From Kiloniellaceae bacterium (GTDB lineage: Bacteria; Pseudomonadota; Alphaproteobacteria; Kiloniellales; Kiloniellaceae), in contig JAJFGK010000128.1 of the NCBI GenBank assembly GCA_021776195.1, forward strand, positions 1 to 43,085: a DNA stretch of 43,085 nt, written 5' to 3'. Made by a program: the position numbers and the translations under genes. Below are positions 34,024 to 41,539 of this stretch, in pieces. The notes beneath the pieces were generated by a model. The model was not told the DNA's origin. It searched no databases and saw only the letters and a program-made list of their open reading frames with translations. Position 1 is the stretch's first letter. The number at the start of each line of letters is the position of its first letter.

Positions 34024-34124
34024 TCCGCGCCGTAGGCAGGAGAGGTCCCCGTGCCGATGGTCGGATTGGGGCCTTTTCGCGGTGCGGTCCGGCTTGGGGC
34101 CGGAACAGAGGAGCGTAGAGGTGA

Positions 34125-34559
34125 ATGGCAACCAGAAAACCGGGTTCGAGGAGTAGGGCTCCAGACGAGGTCGATGCCCATGTGGCCACGCGCATACGAT
34201 TGCGCCGCAAGCAACTGGGAACAACCCAGGAAGTGATGGCCGAAGGTTTGGGCGTCACGTTTCAACAGGTCCAAAAGTACGAGAGAGGCCACAATCGCAT
34301 AGGTGCCGGGCGCCTCCACCGAATTGCCGAACTTTTGGGCGTTTCGGTCGGGTATTTCTTCGATGACTTCGAGGCGGCCAAGGGCGAGGGCGCAGTGGGA
34401 TTCCCGGTCCAACAGGTCTTGTCCGGGCGGGAAGTCGAGCGGGTCATCGCCGCGTTTGGCAGCATCTCCGATCGGGATCTGCGTGAGAAGTGCCTGATCT
34501 TGATCCGGGCCCTGGGACGAAAACGCGTTGAAAGCGGGGGCATCCCGCCGCCAACCTGA
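34125..34559 (+). CDS. XRE-family regulator, first of a tandem pair
   Basis: A 144-residue cytoplasmic regulator. Residues ~20-80 form a Cro/C1-type helix-turn-helix with the strongly conserved motif FQQVQKYERGHNRIGAGRLH, then a short C-terminal helical part (SGREVERVIAAFGSISDRDL). The same architecture and much of the sequence recur in the next gene, so this is a duplication. Proteins of this type are abundant in Rhodospirillales-like Alphaproteobacteria. Ribosome binding site AGAGGTGA before ATG 34125. Target genes are unknown; they might be the giant repeat protein divergent to it. Confidence 0.9.
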   Translation: MATRKPGSRSRAPDEVDAHVATRIRLRRKQLGTTQEVMAEGLGVTFQQVQKYERGHNRIGAGRLHRIAELLGVSVGYFFDDFEAAKGEGAVGFPVQQVLSGREVERVIAAFGSISDRDLREKCLILIRALGRKRVESGGIPPPT

Positions 34560-34566
34560 CAGTCTC

Positions 34567-34587
34567 CTGCTCCACTTTTAAGAGCAG
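34567..34587 (+). terminator. Possible terminator hairpin after first XRE gene
   Basis: CTGCTC and GAGCAG enclose a 9-base loop (CACTTTTAA), 8 bases after the stop of the first XRE gene. The stem is short and lacks a proper T-run, so confidence is low. Confidence 0.25.
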
Positions 34588-34626
34588 GCCGCCCAATATA
34601 CCCAAGGATGCAATCGGATACCCACA

Positions 34627-34644
34627 GTTTATCTTAGGGTAAAC
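34627..34644. promoter_or_regulatory. Inverted repeat between the two XRE genes
   Basis: GTTTA (34627-34631) and TAAAC (34640-34644) are separated by 8 bases in the 244-base gap between the XRE genes. The flanking AGGGT-AA-ACCCT (34636-34647) is a second overlapping palindrome. The spacing fits an XRE-type operator for the second gene. Confidence 0.4.
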
Positions 34645-34803
34645 CCTGATGCGACCCCGAAATCACACCAATATCTTTGGTCAGCCTGAGCCTCCATACT
34701 TCAACAAGAAGGTGAGGGGCCCTTGGGGCCGCCGAATGGCGGCTGGCACCGCCAAAACACCTTCGGATTATGTCAAGGTCAGCGAAATCAGGAGAGTTTA
34801 ATA

Positions 34804-35232
34804 ATGGATACCTTGGAAAAGCGGAGTCACAATAGGGCTCCGACATGGGTGGACGAGCATGTCGCACGTAGAATGCGCGCGCGCCGCCTACAGCTTGGGT
34901 TGTCGCAGGAAGACCTGGCCAACGGCCTGGGAATTACCTTCCAACAGGTCCAAAAATACGAAAAAGGCCACAACCGTATGGGGGCCGGCCGGCTCCACAA
35001 AGTGGCGCAGATTCTGGAAGTGCCGATCCAGCACTTCTTCGACGATCTACCCAGCGATGCGGTTGTTCAGTCCAGCGGCGCGAAGGGCGCGGCTCACCCT
35101 GTGCTTTCGACCAGCGAGGTCGAGCGCGTCGTCGCCGCCTACAGCGCGATTTCCGACGAGTCCATGCGCGAGGCGCTCTTGAACATGATGCGGACCATCG
35201 GCCGCAGCACCCCGTCGGTCGCGGCCCTCTAA
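34804..35232 (+). CDS. XRE-family regulator, second of a tandem pair
   Basis: A 142-residue paralogue of the preceding regulator. The shared core includes VARRMRARRLQLGLSQEDLA, then FQQVQKYEKGHNRMGAGRLHK, and a similar C-terminal helical segment (STSEVERVVAAYSAISDESM). Start ATG 34804 has GGAGAG upstream; an in-frame start at 34723 would add a poorly conserved extension. A 244-base gap with its own palindromes separates it from the first copy, so each probably has its own promoter. Possible cross-regulation is inference. Confidence 0.9.
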   Translation: MDTLEKRSHNRAPTWVDEHVARRMRARRLQLGLSQEDLANGLGITFQQVQKYEKGHNRMGAGRLHKVAQILEVPIQHFFDDLPSDAVVQSSGAKGAAHPVLSTSEVERVVAAYSAISDESMREALLNMMRTIGRSTPSVAAL

Positions 35233-35414
35233 CCCGATACTCCGCTTCCGAGGGCGCATCTTGACATCTTCCTGAGTCCCTTGCCGCAATGGCTGGCGAG
35301 GTGATGGAGGCAACGATGCTCTGCAGGCAGCAGGGAGAGGATGGAACAGCTCACGGGTCGAATGCTTTGGCGTTCGGCCCGTTCGCTTGTCCGGCTCTCG
35401 GGTCGAGTCTCATC
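35233..35414. other. Non-coding stretch after second XRE gene
   Basis: No supported gene. With the adjacent two-hairpin element this makes a 307-base gap between the convergent XRE and enolase-superfamily genes. Short plus-strand frames here lack a ribosome binding site and recognisable sequence. Confidence 0.5.
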
Positions 35415-35540
35415 GTACCAACGGTCAAAATGAATGACCATTGGGCGCTCATTCGCCGCTGGGGCTATCCTCGCTCACGCTGCGGGCGCGCCCTTGCGCT
35501 TGCCAAAGGACCATGAGGCAAACTCTAGGTCCCTTGGTAC
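35415..35540. repeat. Two-hairpin intergenic element, copy 2
   Basis: Second copy of the element at 15436-15560. It starts GTACC and ends GGTAC. Hairpin A (35418-35444, 27 bases as in copy 1) pairs CCAACGGTCA with TGACCATTGG with one mismatch. The 44-base core from 35462 is conserved at 40 positions. Hairpin B (35503-35537) pairs CCAAAGGACC with GGTCCCTTGG with one mismatch. Stem sequences differ from copy 1 yet still pair, which indicates that the structure is maintained. It again lies between convergent genes and its last base overlaps the stop codon of the enolase-superfamily gene. Confidence 0.7.
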
Positions 35541-36748
35541 TAGCGGCTCCCGGGTCCGCGTTCCCGGCCGTGGCGTGCCAGGGCATCCCAATCGACCTCG
35601 ACGCCCAGACCCGGCGCGTCGGGCAGATGCGCCAGACCGTCCTTGAAGGTAATGCCGCCGCTGAACAGCGGCTCCTCGCCAAGGCTCAGAAAGGACACAT
35701 GGCCCTCGCAGTCGACCGGATAGGGCCTTTGGCAGGTAGCCGCGATCTGACAGACTGCGGTATCGCCGACCAGATTGTAGGGGTTGGTGTCGACGCTGAC
35801 CCCGATGCTGGCGGCCTCGCAGATGGCGATCACCCGCTTGGCCTCGAAGAAGCCGCCCAGCCGGTTCAGCTTCAAGACGATGCGGTCGGCGGCACCGCGC
35901 CGGGCGATTTCGGCCATGGCCTCGGCCGACCAGACCGACTCGTCGAGGATCACCGGCACGCCGGCGCCGGCCCGGACATGGGCCGCACCGGTGATGTCGT
36001 CGTAGGGCAGCGGCTGTTCGATGGAGAGGTTGTCGTAAGCGCTATAGCGGCGCAGGGCCGAGACGGTCCACTGCGCGCTCCACCAGCCCTGATTGGCGTC
36101 GGCGTCGACATAGACGTCGCGCGGCGTGACCTCCAGGGCCGCGTCCAGCTTGTCGAGCTCGGCGATCAGGTTCTCCCGGCTCCAGCCCTTGGCCAGCAGC
36201 ACGTCGCCGACCTTCACTTTCAGCCCCTTGAAACCGCGCCCGACGAAATCCTCGCAGGCCTTGGCCATGGCCTCGGGGGTCTTGTGATAGAGGTTGGTCA
36301 GCAGGGTGAAGGAGGTCCGGTAGGCGCCGCCGAGCAGGGCATGAACCGGCAGCCCCATGGCCTTGCCGAGCAGATCGTAGAGCGCCATGTCGACGCCCGA
36401 GCGCGCCGCGCGGCCGCCGGGCATGCCGCCGCCCAGTCCGGCCACCATGGCCTCGTGACAGCGCGCGATGTTGGCGGCGTCGGCCCCCTTGAGGAGCGTG
36501 CCGTAAAGCTCGATGGCGGCTTTCAATTGATCGGCGGTCTCGCCCAGATACCAGACCTGGCTCGCCGCCTCGCCGATGCCATAGCTGCCGTCTTCGGCGG
36601 TCACCTTGACCAGATAGGCCGGCAGCTCGCTCGGCCAGACGTAGTCGTCCTCGGTCCAGGCCTCCTTGACCGCCCGGGGATAGAGGCGAAAGCCCTCGAC
36701 GGCAGCGATCTTGAGATGGGGCGCGATCTTGAGATGGGGGGTGGCCAA
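35540..36748 (-). CDS. Enolase-superfamily enzyme (mandelate racemase/muconate lactonizing type)
   Basis: A 402-residue barrel enzyme that abstracts a proton next to a carboxylate. Metal ligands are Asp215 (VYVDADANQ), Glu244 (SIEQPL) and Asp269 (VILDES). The KxK motif LKVKVG (Lys177, Lys179) and Lys293 (VLKLNRLGG) supply general bases as in the muconate-lactonizing branch, which includes cis-3-hydroxyproline dehydratases, epimerases and racemases. The start is TTG 36748 with AGGAG seven bases upstream. It follows the DadA-like oxidase gene by 17 bases, so the pair probably handles an amino or imino acid. The N-terminus contains a short in-frame duplication (PHLKIA twice). Confidence 0.87.
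   Translation of the reverse strand: MATPHLKIAPHLKIAAVEGFRLYPRAVKEAWTEDDYVWPSELPAYLVKVTAEDGSYGIGEAASQVWYLGETADQLKAAIELYGTLLKGADAANIARCHEAMVAGLGGGMPGGRAARSGVDMALYDLLGKAMGLPVHALLGGAYRTSFTLLTNLYHKTPEAMAKACEDFVGRGFKGLKVKVGDVLLAKGWSRENLIAELDKLDAALEVTPRDVYVDADANQGWWSAQWTVSALRRYSAYDNLSIEQPLPYDDITGAAHVRAGAGVPVILDESVWSAEAMAEIARRGAADRIVLKLNRLGGFFEAKRVIAICEAASIGVSVDTNPYNLVGDTAVCQIAATCQRPYPVDCEGHVSFLSLGEEPLFSGGITFKDGLAHLPDAPGLGVEVDWDALARHGRERGPGSR
36705..36739. repeat. 18-base-period tandem duplication in the enolase gene start
   Basis: GCGATCTTGAGATGGGG appears at 36705-36721 and 36723-36739. On the minus strand it encodes PHLKIA twice near the N-terminus. It is in frame, so the protein simply gained six residues. 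Confidence 0.8.
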
Positions 36749-36765
36749 GGTCTTGCTCCTCGGGG

Positions 36766-38043
36766 TCAGAACCGGTCGGCCCGATAGGGCGTCATGTCGA
36801 TCGAGGCAGCGCCGCCGGCGATCATCTCCGCCATCAATCGGCCGGTAGTGGGCCCCCAGGTCAGGCCCAGATGGCCATGGCCGAAGGCCAGGTGAATGTT
36901 GGAAAAGCCCGGCGCCGGGCCGATCACCGGCAGGGAGTCGGGCATCGAGGGGCGGTGGCCCATCCAGCGCTCGGCGGTCTCGGCCCGCAATTTCGGATAG
37001 ACCCGCCGCGCGCGCTTGATCTGGGCCTCGCTGCGCCGGTAATCGGGTGGGGCGTCCAGGCCGGCCAGCTCCACCGAGCCGCCGACCCGCAGGCCGGCGG
37101 GCAGGGGGGTGATGGCCAGCCCGCCGGCCGGGTAGGTGATCTGGCGGCTTGGCTTGACCCCGGGATCGGGGATCGTGGTGTTGTAGCCGCGGTCGGCCTC
37201 CAGCGGCAGCTTGAGGCCGAACTGCCTCGTCAGGCGCGCCGACCAGGCCCCGGCGGCGATCACCAGATGATCCACCGGCAGGCTGCGGCCGTCGGCGAGG
37301 CGAAGGGCCGTGGCGCGGCTTTCGTCGTGGTCGATGGCCGCGACCTCGCCGCGCTCGATGGTGCCGCCCTGGCGCTGGACCTGGTCGGCCAGGCGCTGGA
37401 CCAGGGCTTCCGGGTCCCGGGCGTTGCGCCAGTCGCAGTTGATGAAGCCCCAGGCGAAGTCCGGCGCCAGGTCGGGCTCGAGCTCGCGCAGCGCCGGGCC
37501 CGCCAGCTTCTCATAGCGAAAGCCCAGACGGTCGCAGGCGTCCCACTTGCCCTGATCGGCGGCCAGGTCGCGGTCGCTGTCATAGAGCGTGAGGCAGAAG
37601 TCGTTGACGATCTCGTCTTCCAGCCCGGCGTCCTTCAGCAGCAGATTGAAGTCGTCCCAGGTGGCCCGGCTGAGCGGCGCGCAGGCCTCGACCACCGCGG
37701 CGACGCGGCTCGGCCGGCCGGCCTTGAGAAACTGGTAGAGGTAGGGCGCGAGCCGCGGCAGGTTGCGCCAGCGGATCGACAGGGGCCCTTGCGGATCGAG
37801 CAGCCAGCCCGGCACCCGCAGCAAGTTGCCGGGCTTGTTCAGCGGCATGAACTCGGTGGTGGCGATGCCGCCGCAGTTGCCCTTGGAACAGCCGCCCCCC
37901 GGCGCCAGCCGGTCGACCAGGGTCACGCGCCGGCCGGCGCGCTGCAGGAACAGGGCGCAGGCGACACCGATGATGCCGGCGCCGATGATGGTCACCGGGC
38001 CCGTCCCCGTCGCCTCGCCGCTCACGATTTCCGCGCCCTCCAT
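36766..38043 (-). CDS. DadA-like FAD-dependent amino acid dehydrogenase/oxidase
   Basis: A 425-residue flavoprotein of the D-amino acid dehydrogenase (DAO/DadA) family. The FAD-binding motif VTIIGAGIIGVACALFLQRAG sits near residue 17, followed by KGNCGGIATTEFMPLNKPGN; the C-terminal return is HLAFGHGHLGLTWGPTTGRL. DadA-type enzymes deaminate D-amino acids or oxidise D-hydroxyproline and pass electrons to the respiratory chain. It is co-directional with the enolase-superfamily gene 17 bases downstream. A cis- or D-hydroxyproline-type substrate for the pair is possible but is inference; no hydroxyproline epimerase is seen. Confidence 0.88.
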   Translation of the reverse strand: MEGAEIVSGEATGTGPVTIIGAGIIGVACALFLQRAGRRVTLVDRLAPGGGCSKGNCGGIATTEFMPLNKPGNLLRVPGWLLDPQGPLSIRWRNLPRLAPYLYQFLKAGRPSRVAAVVEACAPLSRATWDDFNLLLKDAGLEDEIVNDFCLTLYDSDRDLAADQGKWDACDRLGFRYEKLAGPALRELEPDLAPDFAWGFINCDWRNARDPEALVQRLADQVQRQGGTIERGEVAAIDHDESRATALRLADGRSLPVDHLVIAAGAWSARLTRQFGLKLPLEADRGYNTTIPDPGVKPSRQITYPAGGLAITPLPAGLRVGGSVELAGLDAPPDYRRSEAQIKRARRVYPKLRAETAERWMGHRPSMPDSLPVIGPAPGFSNIHLAFGHGHLGLTWGPTTGRLMAEMIAGGAASIDMTPYRADRF

Positions 38044-38098
38044 AGCCCCGCCTTACCGGCGCGGCATTCTGGGGTCGGCGCGTGGGGCAAGGCAAGCG

Positions 38099-38129
38099 CC
38101 GGTGATGACTCGGAGCGAGTTATTGCCGG
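38099..38129 (-). terminator. Hairpin between SDR and DadA-like genes
   Basis: CCGGTGATGACTCG (38099-38112) pairs with CGAGTTATTGCCGG (38116-38129) with three mismatches or wobbles and loop GAG. It lies after the SDR stop (38241) and before the DadA-like start (38043), in a 197-base gap with no gene. It may end the P450/SDR transcript. No T-run is visible. Confidence 0.35.
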
Positions 38130-38240
38130 AGTGATACAGGTAGTGCCGGCTTAACGTTCCCATGCTCGCCGCCATCACTTGGCGCTCGGTGGAAAGAACA
38201 ATCGCTATCACCGGACAAGTGGCTCTTCGGGCCGACCCCG

Positions 38241-39074
38241 CTACTGTTCGTGCCGGGCGCCGAAGAAGGCCGTCGCGGCGTCCTTGGCATCGACGTCGAG
38301 CAGGTCGAAGTAAAAGGGCGTCCCGCCGCCGCCATCGGCCCTGATGTCGGTGCCGTTGAGCCAGGCGGCATCCTCCGACAGGGCAAACACAATCACCTTG
38401 GCAATCTCTTCGGGGCTGGCGTTGCGCCCGCCCGACTGCGCCATCTGGCGGTCGAGGATGTCGTGGCTCATCGTGGCGTAGAAGTCCTTCAGTATCGGCG
38501 TTTCGACAGCACCCGGGCTGACGGAGAGCGAGCGCACGCCATGGGGCCCGGCCAGCATCGAGCCGGCGATGGCATAGACGATCGCGCAGGCCTTGGAGAA
38601 GTAGTAGGCCTCGGGGCCGCTCAAGGGGTGGTCGCGTACCCAGGCGAGCCCCGCCGCGTAAGTATGCTGTCGGATCAGGTCGCGGATGAGATCGAGCTGT
38701 TCGCGCCATCCGGCGCCGGCGTCCGAGGCCACCTGGACGATCGCGCTGCCCGGCTCCAGCCGTGGCAGAAGTGTCTCGGTCACATGACGAAGGCCCAGAA
38801 AATTGACCCGCATCACTGTCTCGCCGTCGAAACTTCCCGGCACGCCCGCGACGTTGGCGAGGCCGTGCAGGGGTTCGTCGATCTCGCCGAGCGCCGCGTC
38901 GATGGAGGCTGGATCGGTGAGGTCGAATTTGAGGAAGCCGTCGAGGCCTTCGCCGTCGCCCTTGGCGTCGAGCCCGATGACCCGCGCGCCGCGCTCGGCA
39001 AGAAGGGCGGCGGTCGCCGCCCCGATTCCCGAGGCCGCACCGGTCACCACGATGGTCTTGCCGTCGAAACTCAC
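38241..39074 (-). CDS. Short-chain dehydrogenase/reductase
   Basis: A 277-residue NAD(P)-dependent SDR resembling 3-alpha-hydroxysteroid dehydrogenase and coniferyl-alcohol dehydrogenase relatives. Cofactor motif TGAASGIG at residues ~10-17, the central NVAGVPG, the catalytic YYFSK (Tyr-x3-Lys) and the PG motif SVSPGAVETPIL are present. It uses GTG 39074, whose bases overlap the stop of the P450 gene (GTGA), so it is translationally coupled to it; the frame stays open to 39899 only as a shadow. A P450 then SDR order suggests hydroxylation and oxidation of an alcohol, possibly on a terpenoid or steroid. Confidence 0.9.
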   Translation of the reverse strand: MSFDGKTIVVTGAASGIGAATAALLAERGARVIGLDAKGDGEGLDGFLKFDLTDPASIDAALGEIDEPLHGLANVAGVPGSFDGETVMRVNFLGLRHVTETLLPRLEPGSAIVQVASDAGAGWREQLDLIRDLIRQHTYAAGLAWVRDHPLSGPEAYYFSKACAIVYAIAGSMLAGPHGVRSLSVSPGAVETPILKDFYATMSHDILDRQMAQSGGRNASPEEIAKVIVFALSEDAAWLNGTDIRADGGGGTPFYFDLLDVDAKDAATAFFGARHEQ

Positions 39075-40309
39075 GGGTCGATCCGGACTGGGGTGTAGCG
39101 GCAGGGCAGGTGGCGCATGCCGTTGATGAAAAGGCCGTTGATCTGTTGCATGCCCTCGAGGTCGATCTCGAGATCGGGCAGGGTCTCGAACAGCACCTTG
39201 AAGAAGTGATACATCTCGCGCCGGGCGAAGTGCATGCCCAGGCAGTGGTGCACGCCGCCACCGCCATAGCCGAGGTGATCGTTGGGCGAGCGCCTGATGT
39301 CGAAACGCTCGGGATCGTCGAACACGGTCTCGTCGCGGTTGGCCGAAACGTACCAGAAGACCACCCGCTCGCCCTCGGCGATCGGCTGGCCGAGGATTTG
39401 GGTGTCCCGTGCCACCGTCCGGCCGAAGTGCACCACGGGGGTCGAATAGCGGACAATCTCCTCCAGTGCCGTTCTGACCAGCCCCTCGTAGTCCTCGCGC
39501 CAGGCCCGCCACTGGTCCGGGTGCTGGGCGAGAAAGCTCATGCCCTGGGCGATCGAGCTCCCCGTGGTCTCGATGCCCGCGGTAATGAGAAGCTGGAAGT
39601 AAATGCCGACATCGCGATCGGTGAGCTTGCCCCCGTCGACCTCGGCCGTCACCAGCATCGAAAGCAGGTCTTCTCCCGGCGCCTTGCGGCGTTCGCGGCT
39701 CAGCTCTTCGCCATAGTCGTTCAACGCGATGAAGGCTTCGAGCGAATTGTCTTCGTCGCCCCTGTTCTCGTCCCCGTAACCCTGTGCCTGGATGCTGAGC
39801 CGGGCGAGCTCGTCGCGGATCTCGCCCTCGGGCACGGCGAGCATGTCGCAGATCATCTTCGTCGGCATGCGGCCGGCGACATCGGCGGCAAAGTCGCACG
39901 CGCCCCGCTCGCTGATGGCGGCGACGACGGCCCGGGCCGAGGCGGCCATGGTGCCCTCTAGCTCCTTCAAGCGGCGCGGCGTGAAGACTTTGGCCAGGAT
40001 GCCCCTGAGCTTCGGATGATCGGGCGCATCCCGATTCACCATGCCGGCGATCTCATAGGCCAGATCCGGGTTGGGGAGCGAGGAGCCCATGCCGGTGCCG
40101 AAGCGCGACACGAACAGCTTGTCGTTCTTGGTGATCTCGCGGGTTTCCTTGTGCCGCGTCAGCGACCAAAAGTGGTGTCCCTCGCCACCGGGCAGCGTTT
40201 GCCGCGCCACCGGGCGCTCGCGGCGGAAGCGCGCGAGGATGTCGTACTTGTCCGGCCGTTTCCAGAATGTCGGGTCGGCGAGGCGGATGTCGTCGAGGTT
40301 CTCGGTCAT
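39071..40309 (-). CDS. Cytochrome P450
   Basis: A soluble bacterial P450 of 412 residues. The oxygen-binding helix is AGIETTGSS, the K-helix motif ExxR is EEIVR, and the heme-binding loop is GYGGGGVHHCLG with Cys356. The extra glycine and shifted aromatic (Tyr in place of Phe) follow the FGGGGxHxCLG pattern of CYP124/125/142-like enzymes, which hydroxylate branched lipids and steroids. The start is ATG 40309; TTG 40345 would add twelve residues. The SDR gene follows with overlapping codons. Substrate and redox partners are not in the window. Confidence 0.92.
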   Translation of the reverse strand: MTENLDDIRLADPTFWKRPDKYDILARFRRERPVARQTLPGGEGHHFWSLTRHKETREITKNDKLFVSRFGTGMGSSLPNPDLAYEIAGMVNRDAPDHPKLRGILAKVFTPRRLKELEGTMAASARAVVAAISERGACDFAADVAGRMPTKMICDMLAVPEGEIRDELARLSIQAQGYGDENRGDEDNSLEAFIALNDYGEELSRERRKAPGEDLLSMLVTAEVDGGKLTDRDVGIYFQLLITAGIETTGSSIAQGMSFLAQHPDQWRAWREDYEGLVRTALEEIVRYSTPVVHFGRTVARDTQILGQPIAEGERVVFWYVSANRDETVFDDPERFDIRRSPNDHLGYGGGGVHHCLGMHFARREMYHFFKVLFETLPDLEIDLEGMQQINGLFINGMRHLPCRYTPVRIDP

Positions 40310-40338
40310 CGCCGTCTGTTCAATAGTATTTGGAGCAA

Positions 40339-40353
40339 TTGTCAATCAGACAA
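40339..40353. promoter_or_regulatory. Inverted repeat at the P450 promoter
   Basis: TTGTC-AATCA-GACAA is a perfect 5-base inverted repeat 30 bases upstream of the P450 start, in a 313-base divergent region (40310-40622) that otherwise shows no gene. On the minus strand TTGTCT (-35) and AATACT (-10) are 17 bases apart, giving a plausible promoter that overlaps this repeat. The rest of the gap serves the DapA-like operon. Confidence 0.4.
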
Positions 40354-40622
40354 CCGAGATGGCCAAGCCTCGCGGGTGACGCCCACTTCAGGACCTTTGA
40401 TCGACTGGACCGGGTTTCTGCAATGGGTCGTTTCTCGCCGTCGTGGGCCTGCCCGAGCTGCGTCCGAAGTCGAACTGTGGTCCCGACTTGGATGGATCGG
40501 ATCGGAGCAGACGGCAGGGCGCAGAGCAGACCTTCAAATAGAGCACTGCTGAGGCAAGAGACCGGTTGCATTCGCTCCGGGGCAGGGCAGACTGCGCCTC
40601 TGGTTCATTGGGGAGGCAAACC

Positions 40623-41516
40623 ATGAGCAAACCGCAGGTCGACTGGCACGGCTCCTTCGCCGTGATCGTCACGCCTTTCGACGCCGAGGGCGGGATCGAC
40701 GAGGCGGGCTACCGCCGGGTCGTCGAGCTGGTGGTGGAGGCCGGCTGTCATGGGGTGATCGCCGCCGGGAGCACCGGCGAGTTCTTCCTCATGACCAACG
40801 AGGAACGCAAGCGGGTCTTCGAGATCGCGGTCGATCAGGCTGGCGGGCGGGTGCCGGTTCTGGGCTGCCCCATGGCCTTGGGCGAGGCCGATATCCTGCG
40901 GCTGTCCCAGGACGCCGCCGCGGCGGGCTGCGCCGGGCTGATGGTCCTGCCGACGCTCTACGTGCCGCTGACCGAGCCGCAGATCAAGGGCTACTATCAG
41001 CGCCTGTCAGACGCGGCCGGCCTGCCGATCATGCTCTACAACTCGCCGCGCTACGTGAACGCCTCGCTTTCGGCCGACTTCGTCGGCGAGCTGATGGAGA
41101 TCGAGAACGTCGTGGCGATCAAGGACACGACCTTCGACCTCTACACCACTTCGCGGCTGATCCGGGTCTGCGGGCCCGAGCTCAAGGTCTTCATCGGTCT
41201 GGAGGATCTCTTCGTACCGGCCCTGGCCATCGGCGCGGTCGGCGCGGTCGCCATGCTGCCCCAGGTGGTCGGGCGCATGGCGGTCGAGCTTTACGAGGCA
41301 GCCGTCGCCGGCGAGCGGGACCGGGCCCGCGCGCTGCACCACAAGATGGGCCGCGCCTACGAGCTCTTCGGGCTCGGCGGCGGCTACATGGCGATCAAGG
41401 CGGCGATGAACCTGCAGGGCAAGCCGGGCGGCTTCTCCCGCCTGCCGCTGACGCCGTTGAGCGGAGACGAAACCGCGGCCCTGCGCGAGATTCTCAAGGA
41501 TCTGGACCTGCTGTAG
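40623..41516 (+). CDS. Dihydrodipicolinate synthase/N-acetylneuraminate lyase-family aldolase
   Basis: A 297-residue class I aldolase barrel. GSTGE (49-53) binds the keto acid carboxylate, Tyr139 (MLYNSPRY) is the family tyrosine, and Lys167 (VVAIKDTT) forms the Schiff base. The chosen start ATG 40623 has GGGGAGG upstream; a longer frame from 40566 lacks one. The family includes lysine biosynthetic DapA, sugar-acid aldolases and hydroxyproline-pathway deaminases. Adjacent arginase and ornithine aminotransferase genes point to amino acid catabolism rather than lysine synthesis. The specific reaction is not assigned. Confidence 0.88.
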   Translation: MSKPQVDWHGSFAVIVTPFDAEGGIDEAGYRRVVELVVEAGCHGVIAAGSTGEFFLMTNEERKRVFEIAVDQAGGRVPVLGCPMALGEADILRLSQDAAAAGCAGLMVLPTLYVPLTEPQIKGYYQRLSDAAGLPIMLYNSPRYVNASLSADFVGELMEIENVVAIKDTTFDLYTTSRLIRVCGPELKVFIGLEDLFVPALAIGAVGAVAMLPQVVGRMAVELYEAAVAGERDRARALHHKMGRAYELFGLGGGYMAIKAAMNLQGKPGGFSRLPLTPLSGDETAALREILKDLDLL

Positions 41517-41539
41517 CCGGCGGAGGCGAGACGACCGAC

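Larger units (their letters stand above)
33682..34124. other. Regulatory region between giant gene and first XRE gene
   Basis: 443 bases between divergent genes, with no supported coding sequence. It holds the tandem CCCCTAGGGACC repeat (33717-33740) near the giant gene and an AT-rich block with an inverted repeat (34010-34023) nearer the XRE gene. The AT-rich stretch ~33980-34025 stands out against the GC-rich surroundings and is the likely promoter of the XRE gene. Confidence 0.5.

Noticed and set aside
38041..38150. Possible third, diverged copy of the two-hairpin element
   Set aside because: It shares GGCAAGCGC and a hairpin, but the 44-base core and the second hairpin are not recognisable, and the position is between same-strand genes.
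38053..39456. 467-residue minus-strand frame overlapping SDR and P450 genes
   Set aside because: Out-of-phase reading of two genes whose motifs are intact in other frames.
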